From positions 1,471,501-1,535,500 of the forward strand of contig NZ_CP084752.1 in NCBI RefSeq assembly GCF_020535545.1: a DNA stretch of 64,000 nt, read 5' to 3'. The notes beneath the pieces were generated by a model. It was given only the letters and a program-made list of their open reading frames with translations. It did not search any database and was not told the origin of the DNA. Position numbers and translations under genes: made by a program. Shown here in pieces: positions 53,741-62,430 of this stretch. The DNA is from Roseateles sp. XES5 (lineage in GTDB: Bacteria > Pseudomonadota > Alphaproteobacteria > Rhizobiales > Rhizobiaceae). Each line of letters begins with the position of its first letter. The stretch's first letter is position 1.

Positions 53741-54058
53741 TCAGGCGGTGAAGCGGCCTGCGACGGGCGGGCGCTTGTAGGCGATCACCCAGAAGAACAG
53801 CGAAACGGCAAGCAGCACCGCAAAGGCCGGCTGGGACAGCACCCACATGGCCGCCGGGTCCCAGGCATAGGGGAACTTGCGCATGATGCCGTCGGCAACG
53901 AGCGCGATCGTATCGGGGCTTGCCGTGCTCCAGGCGACGGCGAGCGGCGTCAGAACCGGCTCGGAGGCCGAGACCGATTGGATCGCATCGATCGCGCCGG
54001 CCATGACGGCGACGACGAGGGCAACGAGACTGATCGCCTTCAGGATGAACCGTATCAC
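53741..54058 (-). CDS. Small inner-membrane protein, unknown function
   Basis: A 105-residue protein with two hydrophobic helices: near the N-terminus ([18 protein letters not shown]) and near the C-terminus ([17 protein letters not shown]), flanking a loop [20 protein letters not shown]. The end [11 protein letters not shown] is basic. The GTG start at 54058 follows AGGAGGG and is preferred over an upstream ATG that lacks a site. Conserved hypothetical membrane proteins of this type sit in rhizobial genomes; no function is assigned. It is 25 bases upstream of msrA. Confidence 0.75.
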   Translation of the reverse strand: MIRFILKAISLVALVVAVMAGAIDAIQSVSASEPVLTPLAVAWSTASPDTIALVADGIMRKFPYAWDPAAMWVLSQPAFAVLLAVSLFFWVIAYKRPPVAGRFTA

Positions 54059-54289
54059 CGCACCCTCCTGGTGCCACTTCCGGGGCCGAATTCGGCCCCG
54101 CTTCATTGCTGTCTATAGATAGGAAGACGGCCGGGCTTGCGCAATCCTTCGCCTCGCAAGGCATATCCTTCAAAAATCTGTCAGAAAGCGGTTGATCCTT
54201 CAGCAAACCTCGGTATATATCGCGCCGTCTCGCCGGAATGGAAACAGGAAAGCGACCCGCGCCGGACTAACCACCGGCAGCGAGCGGAC

Positions 54290-54379
54290 GGACAGGTGGC
54301 CGAGTGGTTGAAGGCGCACGCCTGGAACGCGTGTATAGGGGAAACTCTATCGAGGGTTCGAATCCCTCTCTGTCCGCCA
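54290..54379 (+). tRNA. tRNA-Ser (anticodon GGA)
   Basis: A complete 90-nt serine tRNA. The acceptor stem GGACAGG pairs with TCTGTCC, followed by discriminator G and encoded CCA (54377-54379). The anticodon stem CACGC/GCGTG encloses loop CTGGAAC with anticodon GGA. A long variable arm is present, as for class II tRNAs, and the T stem-loop is GAGGG-TTCGAAT-CCCTC. It marks the left boundary of an atypical cassette; tRNA-Ser genes are frequent integration sites. Confidence 0.96.
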
Positions 54380-54794
54380 TATTTTTCAGCAAGATATTGA
54401 TTTATTACCTTATTCACCTTTGTCGTCACAGCATTCGACATAAGCACGCGATTGCCCTGCATCAATCTCAGCAAGAAACAGGGCGCGGCGCGTCACGCAC
54501 CCTAGAATCTTGCCGGTTGTGCGCCCGCAGATCCCGTCGCCGCAGGGCTGCGCCGGCAATATGGTAGATGTACTCGCCGAGCTAGTCGACACTAGAAGCT
54601 GAAGAGCAGTTGGCATGAAGCGAATCAAAGGACGCTTCTCCAACGGCCGGAAAGGCGAGAATGCTTCCTATTTATTCAAAATTCCAATGAGTCGGCGAGC
54701 CAAATTCCTCATCACAATCACAGCTTGAAGTTAGTAGAAGGCGCAGCCACTCTCATACCAACCGCCAGCCACAATTCCCTACGCGACGGGCAGT
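54380..54794. other. Non-coding or degenerate segment right of tRNA-Ser (415 bp)
   Basis: I see no convincing gene. Short frames lack plausible starts or ribosome sites, and none resembles an integrase. The base composition is less GC-rich than the flanks. I looked for a second copy of the tRNA 3' end up to 56,929 and did not see one. It may be the remnant of a mobile element or an unrecognised leader or trailer of the neighbouring minus-strand gene. Confidence 0.5.
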
Positions 54795-56297
54795 CTAGAA
54801 TTTAGTGTTGTCTGCATGCGCTTGAGGCCCCATTGCCCCTGCATTTGCAGCGATATAGAGGTCCTTCATTGTGAAATTTATTGTTGTTCGTTCTGACAGC
54901 GCAGCAAGAATGGCTTCGGGAGAAACTTGAATGCTCCTCGCCGCAGGTTTGTTAATAAGGGCGCTCTTTGCGTTTCTGAAAGCTTGTACGAGTGAAGCTG
55001 AACTTGCAGTGATGCCATGGACTAACTCGGCTGCAGCAACCCTAAGAGGTGCAATCTGCCCCCGAATTTCCTCCAGGCCTTTTGCGTGCTGCGCTGTTAG
55101 GTTTTCTACCGCATCTGAATGATCTTTGGCGAGTTTGTCCGGATCAAGCAGATCGCCCCAGATCCATTCCACTAACCTTTTACTTACGTCAGCCAAGCGG
55201 TCAATCTCCAGGCGGAGATGGGACTGACTCCATTCCGTGCGGCCGACAATAGATTCCGACAGCAACGAGCTTACGTGCGTCTCAAAGATCGTATTTACGC
55301 GATCAATGTCCTCACCCGTCAATGGCCAGGGGCGGGCGGCAAGATACCATGTCAGACTGCTTATAGTCTTAGATAGTGTCCCTAGCTTTTCTGCGAAAGT
55401 AGCCGCGCGCGAAACTGCTTCGGCAGCCTGCTCGCTCTTAAGGAGCGGCGAAGTCCGGATCAAATGAGTAAACCGACGGACGCTTCCTTCAGATAGCCAA
55501 TTCTTGGCTGTAGCCAGAGCTACGATATCAGCGTCCGTCATAGCGCGCAGCGTGCTCCGAAAATTTGATCCCAATTCCGCTATCGCTACATTGCGAGTGG
55601 AGATTTCATCGGCAATCTGGAGCAATTTCTGCAACTGCTGCTTTTTTCTTTTGAAATCGCTGTCGCTGGCAAACTCGCTGATAGCAACGCGAAGCATTCT
55701 AAGGATACCATTTAAGTTTTCCTCGCCCAGACTGACGATTTCGAAGCCAGAACTGGCGAATGCATCGACAACAACGATACACGGAACGTCTGCGAATACC
55801 CCAAGCCGGCGAGCTACCTCGTCTGAGGCATAGGTCGTCGCTACAACGTCGACCAGACCACTCGTCTCACCATTGAAATCGAGATTGGGGAAATCCCGGC
55901 CGTCCCAATGCTGTGACCAATAATTAGGAAACATAGGTTGGGCGCGCCAATCACGATTATATTGCACCCTTCTCAATTCTACCTGTAGCGGGGGAAGAGA
56001 CTTACGTTGACTGTCTTTCGAATGCGCTTTGATCATCACGCTCTTGGCAAAGACAACACCAGCCACGTCAAGTCCCATTACGGAATCCAAGGCCCGCAAA
56101 TTATCACGAATCCAGCTAGAGACTTGCGCGTCCGCCTCACCGAAAAGAAAAAGGACGTATCCACAATACGGCTGGCCGAACACCTCCCATGGGCTATCTT
56201 GGATAAGGTCTACCAATGGGTCTGGGCTAGAGGTGTATTCAAGCTTGAACAAGTATTTACCCTCCAAAGATGCGGCTTGCAGCTTGCCGTAATTCAA
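54795..56297 (-). CDS. Unknown 500-residue protein with C-terminal motif shared with its divergent neighbour
   Basis: Not recognised as a named family. Residues 1-200 look globular: an alpha/beta region with FGQPYCGYVLFLFG, VVATTYASDEVARRLG and DVPCIVVVDAFAS. Residues about 210-460 are mostly helical and charged (KRKKQQLQKLLQIADEIS; NLTAQHAKGLEEIRGQI). The last 22 residues match residues 4-25 of the divergent small protein (12 of 22 identical). No P-loop, nuclease or membrane motif is seen. The start is uncertain: TTG 56297 has no ribosome site and is the earliest possible; TTG 56252 has GGAGGG 7 bases upstream and would give 485 residues. Composition and codon use differ from the flanks, suggesting transfer. 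Confidence 0.7.
   Translation of the reverse strand: MNYGKLQAASLEGKYLFKLEYTSSPDPLVDLIQDSPWEVFGQPYCGYVLFLFGEADAQVSSWIRDNLRALDSVMGLDVAGVVFAKSVMIKAHSKDSQRKSLPPLQVELRRVQYNRDWRAQPMFPNYWSQHWDGRDFPNLDFNGETSGLVDVVATTYASDEVARRLGVFADVPCIVVVDAFASSGFEIVSLGEENLNGILRMLRVAISEFASDSDFKRKKQQLQKLLQIADEISTRNVAIAELGSNFRSTLRAMTDADIVALATAKNWLSEGSVRRFTHLIRTSPLLKSEQAAEAVSRAATFAEKLGTLSKTISSLTWYLAARPWPLTGEDIDRVNTIFETHVSSLLSESIVGRTEWSQSHLRLEIDRLADVSKRLVEWIWGDLLDPDKLAKDHSDAVENLTAQHAKGLEEIRGQIAPLRVAAAELVHGITASSASLVQAFRNAKSALINKPAARSIQVSPEAILAALSERTTINFTMKDLYIAANAGAMGPQAHADNTKF
54798..54863 (-). other. Shared 22-residue motif, copy at the end of the 500-residue protein
   Basis: Codons for residues 479-500 encode DLYIAANAGAMGP followed by QAHADNTKF, then the stop. 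The aligned positions with the small protein are D, Y, I, N, A, A, G, P, A, N, T and F. The preceding polar stretch (TTINFTMK) has no counterpart, so similarity is confined to the tail. It is Gly/Ala/Asn-rich with alternating small and hydrophobic residues. Confidence 0.75.
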
Positions 56298-56359
56298 CGC
56301 CTAGTGCAGGATTGCCACCGTAGAGCTATTCTAGGTAGCTATCAACAAGGGAGTGAGGC

Positions 56360-56713
56360 ATGGGAAGCGACAACTACATTGTAGGCAACGCGGCAGCAGT
56401 TGGACCGCATTCGTCAGCAACCAATACAACATTCAACCAGAATTCCGGAACGATGCTCCCCGGAGCGGACATGGCGAGTTTGGCCGATCAACTCGGAAGA
56501 CTGAAGCAAAATTTGATAGAGCAAGCATCGACGACCGAACACTACAGTGCCGTTGCGACGGTTTCAGCAGCCGAGGACGCGGCACGAAAGGGCGATGAGT
56601 CCGGGGTTCTTGAGAAACTGAAAGCTGTCGGAACGTGGGCGCTTGATGCCGCAACAAAAATTGGCGTGTCAGTGGCAACCGAAGCCATAAAGAAAGCTTC
56701 TGGCTTAAGCTGA
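56360..56713 (+). CDS. Unknown 117-residue protein with N-terminal copy of the shared motif
   Basis: Not recognised. Residues 4-25 carry the motif (YIVGNAAAVGP at 6-16, NTTF at 22-25), followed by a polar NQNSGTM linker. Residues 38-60 form a helix (SLADQLGRLKQNLIEQAS), then helices A-E-D-A-A-R-K-G-D-E-S-G, LEKLKAVGTWALDAATKI and VSVATEAIKKA; the last is amphipathic, with no obvious signal peptide. GGGAG lies before the ATG. It is divergent from the 500-residue gene with a 62-bp gap, so they probably share regulation. The motif resembles Gly/Asn-rich N-terminal tags I have seen on small bacterial conflict-type proteins; that is memory, not evidence. Confidence 0.78.
   Translation: MGSDNYIVGNAAAVGPHSSATNTTFNQNSGTMLPGADMASLADQLGRLKQNLIEQASTTEHYSAVATVSAAEDAARKGDESGVLEKLKAVGTWALDAATKIGVSVATEAIKKASGLS
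56369..56434 (+). other. Shared 22-residue motif, copy at the start of the 117-residue protein
   Basis: Codons for residues 4-25 encode DNYIVGNAAAVGP followed by HSSATNTTF. Identical positions to the copy at 54798-54863 are D, Y, I, N, A, A, G, P, A, N, T and F. The two copies differ widely at third codon positions, so this is protein-level similarity, not a recent DNA duplication. Confidence 0.75.
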
Positions 56714-56929
56714 AATAACTAGAGATCTCGAAAATGAGAGACGCGCTACGCACTTGAGCTCTAGGCCGCCCCGCCGATGCTGAGCTCGAACGATTGATGA
56801 TTGTGGTTAAGGTCAAGTTTCTCCCGCCATCTGGCTGTAATCATCCGCCGCTATATCCCGCGACATCCGGCACGAAGCACTGATTCTGCGCTTCGACCGG
56901 AATGATCAACGCACGTCGGCGGGGTCGGC
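56714..56929. other. Intergenic region between the cassette and ugd (216 bp)
   Basis: No gene is supported. A minus-strand frame of about 30 codons (56813-56905) ends here but has no start with a ribosome site. A direct repeat TGAGCTC occurs at about 56753 and 56780. It probably contains the right edge of the cassette and the promoter of ugd. Confidence 0.4.
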
Positions 56930-58099
56930 ATGGTCAATATCGCGGTTGCCGGCATCGGCTATGTCGGGCTTTCCAATGCGGTGCTGCTGGCGCAGCACAA
57001 TGGCGTGGTCGCCTATGACATCACCGATGCGCGCGTTACGGCGCTGAATGCCGGCGTTTCGCCCATCGCGGATGCGGAGATCGAGGACTATCTGCGCACG
57101 AAGCCGCTGCATCTGCGGGCGACGACGGACAAGACGGAGGCTTTCGCGGAGGCCGACTTCGTCATCGTGGCGACACCGACCAATTACGATCCGGACTACA
57201 ACCACTTCGACACGAGCAGCGTGGAGGCGGTGGTCGAGGACGTGCGGCAGGTCAATGCCAAGGCCACGATCGTCATCAAGTCCACCATCCCCGTCGGCTA
57301 TACGGCCTGGCTGCGCGAGGCGCGCCAGGACGAGCGGATCGTCTTTTCCCCGGAATTCCTGCGCGAGGGCAAGGCGCTCTACGACAACCTGCACCCCTCG
57401 CGGATCGTCATGGGGGCGGATACGCCGGAGGCCCGCCAGTTCGCCGGGCTGCTTCAACAGGGTGCGGTGAAGGACGACGTACCGGTGCTCTTCACCGGCT
57501 CGGGCGAGGCGGAGGCGATCAAGCTCTTTGCCAACACCTATCTCGCCATGCGCGTCGCCTATTTCAACGAGCTCGATTCCTACGCCATGACGCATGGCAT
57601 CGACACCCGGCAGGTCATCGAGGGTGTCGGGCTCGATCCGCGCATCGGCCAGCACTACAACAATCCCTCCTTCGGCTATGGCGGCTATTGCCTGCCGAAG
57701 GATACGCGGCAGCTTCTGTCCAATTTCAGCGACGTGCCGCAGAACCTCATCCGCGCCATCGTCGACGCCAATACGACGCGCAAGGATTTCCTCGCCGCCG
57801 ATATTGCCGGGCGCGATCCCGAGGTCGTCGGCGTCTACCGCCTCGCCATGAAGACGAATTCGGACAATTTCCGCGAATCCTCCATCCAGGGCATCCTGCA
57901 GCGCATTACGGCGCGGGGGATTCCCGTGATCGTCTACGAGCCCGATCTTGCGGAGGACACTGTCTTCCGCTCGGAAATCGTGCGCGATCTCGCGGAGTTC
58001 AAGCGCCGCGCCGACGTCATCATCGCCAACCGGCGTTCGCAGGAGCTCGATGACGTCGCGGAGAAGGTCTATACGCGCGACGTCTTCGGGCGGGACTGA
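56930..58099 (+). CDS. ugd: UDP-glucose 6-dehydrogenase (nucleotide sugar dehydrogenase)
   Basis: Oxidises UDP-glucose to UDP-glucuronate for surface polysaccharide. The 389-residue protein is close to the length of E. coli Ugd. The N-terminal NAD motif is [17 protein letters not shown]; the catalytic Cys is C254 in [13 protein letters not shown]; substrate residues lie in [20 protein letters not shown] and [18 protein letters not shown]. It stands alone beside the cassette, and its stop abuts the acnX stop (TGATCA). Confidence 0.92.
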   Translation: MVNIAVAGIGYVGLSNAVLLAQHNGVVAYDITDARVTALNAGVSPIADAEIEDYLRTKPLHLRATTDKTEAFAEADFVIVATPTNYDPDYNHFDTSSVEAVVEDVRQVNAKATIVIKSTIPVGYTAWLREARQDERIVFSPEFLREGKALYDNLHPSRIVMGADTPEARQFAGLLQQGAVKDDVPVLFTGSGEAEAIKLFANTYLAMRVAYFNELDSYAMTHGIDTRQVIEGVGLDPRIGQHYNNPSFGYGGYCLPKDTRQLLSNFSDVPQNLIRAIVDANTTRKDFLAADIAGRDPEVVGVYRLAMKTNSDNFRESSIQGILQRITARGIPVIVYEPDLAEDTVFRSEIVRDLAEFKRRADVIIANRRSQELDDVAEKVYTRDVFGRD

Positions 58100-59782
58100 T
58101 CAGGCGAGCCAGGCCGGCAGGCGGGGCGGCACGCGGCCGGTCAGCGCCGCCTCGATGCAATCGGCGAGATTGCCGAAGCGTACGGTGCGGCCGGAAAGGC
58201 CCGGGCCGTAATGGGCGTATTTGCCGGAATTGGTGATGAGCGTACGCGTCTTGGGCGGGAAGACGGGTTCGGAAATCGAGCACCAGCAGAGATCCGGCAG
58301 GACCTGAACGCCGCTTGCCCGCAGCCGGGTCAGCACGTCGCCCGCCTTCGCCATGACATCGCGGCCCGCCGTGACGATCACGGAGACGCTCTCATGCCGC
58401 TTGCGCTCGCCAAGCGCATCGGCGAGCGCGCGGCATTCCGAGGCCGAGGCGTGCGGGCTGCCGATGGCGACGAGTTCCACCTCGGCCGGCCCCTCGTTGA
58501 ACATCCGCCAGACCTCGACCATGTCGGCGCGGGTGATGGACACAAGGTCGGCCGTCGCGGCGGCAGCACCGTCCGCTTCGGGCGTCACGCCTTCGATATG
58601 CAGCATCGGCGCGGCGGAGGTGGTGCCGAAGGCGGCGCAGAGCGCCTTCAGGTCGTCCCGCGTCGGCTTTGCGGCGGCAAGACCGCGAAGGAGCGGAATG
58701 CGGTCGGGCGCAGCGCGGCCGGCGAGATAGCCGACGAGCGGCCAGAAGGCGTCGTCAGCGGTCTCCGGCAGGTCGACGTCGATGACGCGCCTCGCCTTGC
58801 GATGCTCCTCCAGATAGACGCCGGAGAGCGGCGCGCGGCCGGTCAAGGCGATGCAGAGATCGAGGAAATCGGGATGCTTGGCCGTGCGCGCACCGAGCAC
58901 GGTATTGGCGAAGATCACGGCATTGGATTCCGCCCAGGCGATGGCCTCGCCGGTTTTCGGCGCGCTGTCGAGGAGATAGGGCGAACAGGTGAAGGTCGGG
59001 CGGCAGCCCATACGCACATAGGCGTCGGCGAGGCGCGCCGCCGGATCGCCGAAATCGTGCGGCACGCCCTGCTTTTCCCAGTTCGCCCGGTCGACGGATA
59101 TGGCGTTCATGGTGGTCGGCACGCGCACCGTCGCGCCCATGTCGGCCATCTTTTCCGCGAAGGTGAGGTTGGCGGGGCTGGCATAGATGCAGCCGTCGAT
59201 ATGGCCCTGCACGACGTCGACGAGTTGCCTCGCGCCCTGCTGCGCGGCCATGGCGGCCGTGATGCGCAGGGCAAGCTGCACGGCGATACCGTCGCGGCCC
59301 TCCAGCATGGCGCGGTCGTCTTCGGTAAGGTCGAGCGCGGCCGTGGCCGGCGGGGCGACGGGGATGACGAGGCCATCCGCCTCGATGCTCGTCTCGCCGA
59401 TCCGCGCCGTCCCGGCGCGACAGAGCGCATCGAAGGCGTCGTGCGACAGGCGCAGCACCGGCAGCGATTTGCCGAACATTTCCGCGGCGATCAACGCGCC
59501 GAGCGTCAAGACGTCCTCGGCCTCGCTGAAGATCAGCGCGGCGGGCGCGCGGCCGGTCAGCGCAAGGTCGAGCAACACGCCGGAGCCGGTGCAGGAGCCG
59601 CGGCTCGACGGCATCATCAGGATGCCGCCGGTGATGACGGTGCCGTGCAGCGGATGGTGCACGTCGATGACGCGGCCCGTCGCGGGATCGACGCCGCCCC
59701 AGAAGCTCAGCGCCTCCCCGGCTGCAATGATCGGACCGGAGGCTGTTCCGGAAAGAATGCTGCGGGCGGAGAGGTCGGCCAT
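58100..59782 (-). CDS. Aconitase X, probable cis-3-hydroxy-L-proline dehydratase
   Basis: A 560-residue single-chain aconitase X. The small swivel domain is at the N-terminus (residues about 8-130: [20 protein letters not shown]), then the large catalytic domain with conserved Cys residues in [26 protein letters not shown] and [14 protein letters not shown], suited to an Fe-S cluster. In Agrobacterium such fused proteins dehydrate cis-3-hydroxy-L-proline to pyrroline-2-carboxylate. The gene follows an FAD oxidase and an amino-acid ABC transporter on the same strand. The substrate is inferred. ATG 59782 is used; the frame is open further upstream. Confidence 0.87.
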   Translation of the reverse strand: MADLSARSILSGTASGPIIAAGEALSFWGGVDPATGRVIDVHHPLHGTVITGGILMMPSSRGSCTGSGVLLDLALTGRAPAALIFSEAEDVLTLGALIAAEMFGKSLPVLRLSHDAFDALCRAGTARIGETSIEADGLVIPVAPPATAALDLTEDDRAMLEGRDGIAVQLALRITAAMAAQQGARQLVDVVQGHIDGCIYASPANLTFAEKMADMGATVRVPTTMNAISVDRANWEKQGVPHDFGDPAARLADAYVRMGCRPTFTCSPYLLDSAPKTGEAIAWAESNAVIFANTVLGARTAKHPDFLDLCIALTGRAPLSGVYLEEHRKARRVIDVDLPETADDAFWPLVGYLAGRAAPDRIPLLRGLAAAKPTRDDLKALCAAFGTTSAAPMLHIEGVTPEADGAAAATADLVSITRADMVEVWRMFNEGPAEVELVAIGSPHASASECRALADALGERKRHESVSVIVTAGRDVMAKAGDVLTRLRASGVQVLPDLCWCSISEPVFPPKTRTLITNSGKYAHYGPGLSGRTVRFGNLADCIEAALTGRVPPRLPAWLA

Positions 59783-59792
59783 GGATCTGTCC

Positions 59793-61043
59793 CTAGAAAC
59801 GTTGCGGCGAGAAGGAGGCGATGTCGATCGCCGTCTTTCCATCGGTGAGGAGTTCGGCGACGAGGCGCGCCGTGCCGGCCGACTGGGTGAGGCCGAGATG
59901 GCCGTGACCGAAGGCATAGACCACGCGCGGCGTCGCGCGGGCGCGGCCGATGGCCGGCAGGCTGTCCGGCAGCGAGGGGCGGAAGCCCATCCACTGCACG
60001 CCGCCCTCGGGTTTCAGGCCCGGCAGGAAGGCGCGGGCCTTTTCCAGCATGGCTTCCGACCGGCGGAAGTTCGGCGGTAGCTTCAGTCCGCCAAGCTCCA
60101 CCGCGCCGCCAACGCGGATGCCGGTCGAAAGCCGGGTAACGACGAAGCCATGACCGCCGAAGGTGACCTGCGTGCGCAGGTCGAAGGCGTCGGCCGGCAG
60201 CGTCGTGTTGTAGCCGCGCTCGGTTTCGAGCGGGATGTTTTCACCCAGCGAACGGGCAATCTGGTGCGAGAAGGCGCCGGCCGCGAGCACGACCTTCTGC
60301 GCGCGCAGCGTGCGTCCGTCGGCCGTGCGGATTTCCACGCCCCCCTCGATGGGATGGAGGCTGGTGACCTCGGCGCGTTCGATCCGGCCGCCCGTGGCGC
60401 GGAAGTGATCGGCGAGCGCCAGCGTATAGAGCTTGGGATCGGCGATGGAATACCAGCCGGGCGTGAAGGTGCCGTGGGTGAAGCGCGGCGCAAGGCCGGG
60501 CTGGATCGCCGCCATGTCGGCCGCGCCCATGTGGCGGAATTCGACGCCGTGGGCTTCGCGCGCCTTCCAGCCGGGCAGCGAGGCGTTGAGTTCGGCCTGG
60601 CTTTCATAGACCTGGAGGTTGCCTTCCTTGCGCAGCATCGCCGCCGTGCCGGTCTCGGCCAGGAACGGCTCCAGCGCGGCCTTGGAAAGGTCCATCAGCG
60701 CGGTCTGCGCCGCCGTGGAATGGGCAACGCGGCTCGCCGAGCAGGCGCGCCAGAAGCGGAACATCCAGGGCGCGATCTGCAGCGCATAGGACGGCGGCAC
60801 GGAGAGCGGCCCGAGCGGATCGAGCAGCCATTTCGGCGCCTTCTTCAGGATGCCCGGCGAGGCGAGCGGCAGGATGTCGGTGAAGGCGAAGGCGCCGGCA
60901 TTTCCGGCCGACGCGCCGGCCGCGGGGCCTTCGCGCTCGAGAACGGTGACGGCAAGGCCGCGGGCCTGTGCGGCAATGGCGGCGGAAAGGCCGACCACGC
61001 CGGCGCCGATGACGACGACGCCGGGCTCGATTTCAGTCTGCAT
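59793..61043 (-). CDS. FAD-dependent amino-acid oxidoreductase (D-amino-acid dehydrogenase type)
   Basis: A 416-residue flavoprotein of the DAO family with the ADP-binding motif [18 protein letters not shown] at residues 9-26, followed by a C-terminal [20 protein letters not shown] segment for flavin contact. Relatives oxidise D-amino acids or D-hydroxyproline in the membrane. GAGG precedes the start; it is 7 bases after the ATPase stop and 10 before acnX. It fits amino-acid catabolism after import; cis-4-hydroxy-D-proline is one candidate substrate. Confidence 0.9.
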   Translation of the reverse strand: MQTEIEPGVVVIGAGVVGLSAAIAAQARGLAVTVLEREGPAAGASAGNAGAFAFTDILPLASPGILKKAPKWLLDPLGPLSVPPSYALQIAPWMFRFWRACSASRVAHSTAAQTALMDLSKAALEPFLAETGTAAMLRKEGNLQVYESQAELNASLPGWKAREAHGVEFRHMGAADMAAIQPGLAPRFTHGTFTPGWYSIADPKLYTLALADHFRATGGRIERAEVTSLHPIEGGVEIRTADGRTLRAQKVVLAAGAFSHQIARSLGENIPLETERGYNTTLPADAFDLRTQVTFGGHGFVVTRLSTGIRVGGAVELGGLKLPPNFRRSEAMLEKARAFLPGLKPEGGVQWMGFRPSLPDSLPAIGRARATPRVVYAFGHGHLGLTQSAGTARLVAELLTDGKTAIDIASFSPQRF

Positions 61044-61050
61044 TTTTGCC

Positions 61051-61773
61051 TCAGTGGGTAGCGGCGAGGAACGCCTGCAATTCCGGATTCTTGGGCGCGC
61101 CGAACAGCTCTTCCGGTGGTGCGATCTCGGCCATCACGCCCTTGTGGAAGAAGGCCACGCGGTCGGAGACTTCGCGGGCGAACTTCATTTCGTGCGTGAC
61201 GCAGATCATCGTCATGCCCTCGGAGGCGAGCATGCGCAGCGTGTCGAGCACTTCGCCGACGAGCTGCGGGTCGAGCGCCGAGGTCACTTCGTCGAAGAGC
61301 ATGTAGGCCGGGGACATGGCGAGCGCGCGGGCGATCGCCATGCGCTGCTGCTGGCCACCGGACATGCGGCTCGGATAGACCTTGAGCTTGTCGCCGAGGC
61401 CGACATGGGTGAGCTGCTTGACGGCCATCGCCTCGGCCTCCGCCTTGGACTGGCCGAGAACCTTGACCGGCGCCAGCATGACGTTTTCCAGCACCGTCAG
61501 GTGCGGGAAGGCGTTGAACTGCTGGAACACGATGCCGAGCTTGCGGCGCAGCTTGTTGAGGTCCGTGCCCTTGGCATGCACGTCCGTGCCGTCGACGACG
61601 ATGCGGCCGGCATCAATGGTCTCCAGACCGTTGATGCAGGTGAGCAGCGTCGACTTGCCCGAGCCCGAGCCGCCGATGATGGTCAGCACTTCGCCCTTCT
61701 GGACGGTGAGGTTGATGCCCTTCAGGACTTCCAGCTGGCCGAAGGATTTGCGGACATTTTCGATCTCAATCAT
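61051..61773 (-). CDS. Polar amino-acid ABC transporter ATPase
   Basis: A 240-residue HisP/GlnQ-type ATPase. Walker A GGSGSGKST, Q-loop LGIVFQQFNAFPH, signature RMSGGQQQRMAIARAL and Walker B MLFDEVTSALDP are present. ATG 61773 overlaps the stop of the upstream permease by 8 bases and has GGTGG nearby. It energises import of an amino acid delivered by the binding protein encoded at 63167. Confidence 0.96.
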   Translation of the reverse strand: MIEIENVRKSFGQLEVLKGINLTVQKGEVLTIIGGSGSGKSTLLTCINGLETIDAGRIVVDGTDVHAKGTDLNKLRRKLGIVFQQFNAFPHLTVLENVMLAPVKVLGQSKAEAEAMAVKQLTHVGLGDKLKVYPSRMSGGQQQRMAIARALAMSPAYMLFDEVTSALDPQLVGEVLDTLRMLASEGMTMICVTHEMKFAREVSDRVAFFHKGVMAEIAPPEELFGAPKNPELQAFLAATH

Positions 61774-62416
61774 TGGACCACCGTTTTTCGAGATAGCCGC
61801 CCAGCCGGGCAATGGGGAAGCTGATGATGAAGTAGATGGCGCCGCAGATCAGCAGGATGAACAGCGGTTCCTGCAGGCGCGTGACGAGAATCTGCGAGGC
61901 GCGCAAGAGCTCGATCAGGCCGAGCCAGAGCACGAGCGCCGAATCCTTCATGACGCCGAGCGTCAGGCCGATCCAGGCCGGCAGCGAGACGCGGGTGGCG
62001 AGCGGGGCCACGATGTAGCGCATGTCCTGCCACCAGGTCATGCCGAGCGAGCGGGCCGCCCGGCGCGTCGTGGCGGGAACGGCGGAGATGCCGCCGCGCA
62101 CGATCTCGGTGCAATAGGCCGCCGTATAGAGCGACAGCACCACACAGGAGGTGGTGAACGGCGCCCAGCCGAGCTTCATGATCGACTGCAGCGCATTGCC
62201 GAGCACGAGCTGGATGAGCAGCGGCACGGAACGGAAGATGTCGAGCAGGAAGGTGATCGGCAGCGACCAATAGGTGCCGAGCTGGTTGCGCAGCACGCCG
62301 AAGACGACACCGAGAATGGTGCCGGCCAGCACGGAGACGGCCGTGACCGCGAGGGTCATCAGCGCGCCCTGCGCGAGGAAGCCGAGATCGGCAAGCGTGA
62401 GAGCGGTATCGAACAT
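61766..62416 (-). CDS. Polar amino-acid ABC transporter permease
   Basis: A 216-residue HisM-type permease with five hydrophobic helices (for example GALMTLAVTAVSVLAGTILG) and the EAA loop ARSLGMTWWQDMRYIVAP. It ends EKRWSND. It is co-transcribed with the second permease 14 bases upstream and the ATPase downstream. Confidence 0.94.
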   Translation of the reverse strand: MFDTALTLADLGFLAQGALMTLAVTAVSVLAGTILGVVFGVLRNQLGTYWSLPITFLLDIFRSVPLLIQLVLGNALQSIMKLGWAPFTTSCVVLSLYTAAYCTEIVRGGISAVPATTRRAARSLGMTWWQDMRYIVAPLATRVSLPAWIGLTLGVMKDSALVLWLGLIELLRASQILVTRLQEPLFILLICGAIYFIISFPIARLGGYLEKRWSND

Positions 62417-62430
62417 GGTTTACCCCTCTC

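Noticed and set aside
54304..54567. An 87-codon frame starting inside tRNA-Ser and running into the cassette.
   Set aside because: It overlaps a clear tRNA and its sequence has no homology I recognise; tRNA genes often produce chance frames.
54410..54643. A 77-codon minus-strand frame in the segment after tRNA-Ser.
   Set aside because: No ribosome site, no recognisable motif, and composition like the surrounding non-coding sequence. I could not support it as an integrase remnant.
56813..56905. A minus-strand frame of about 30 codons ending with a TGA at 56813-56815, which looked like the tail of a broken gene.
   Set aside because: There is no start with a ribosome site, and nothing homologous upstream; too short to call a pseudogene.
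54361..56929. Search for a second copy of the tRNA-Ser 3' end as attR.
   Set aside because: No repeat of the terminal 15-20 bases was seen by eye up to ugd, so no attachment site is claimed.
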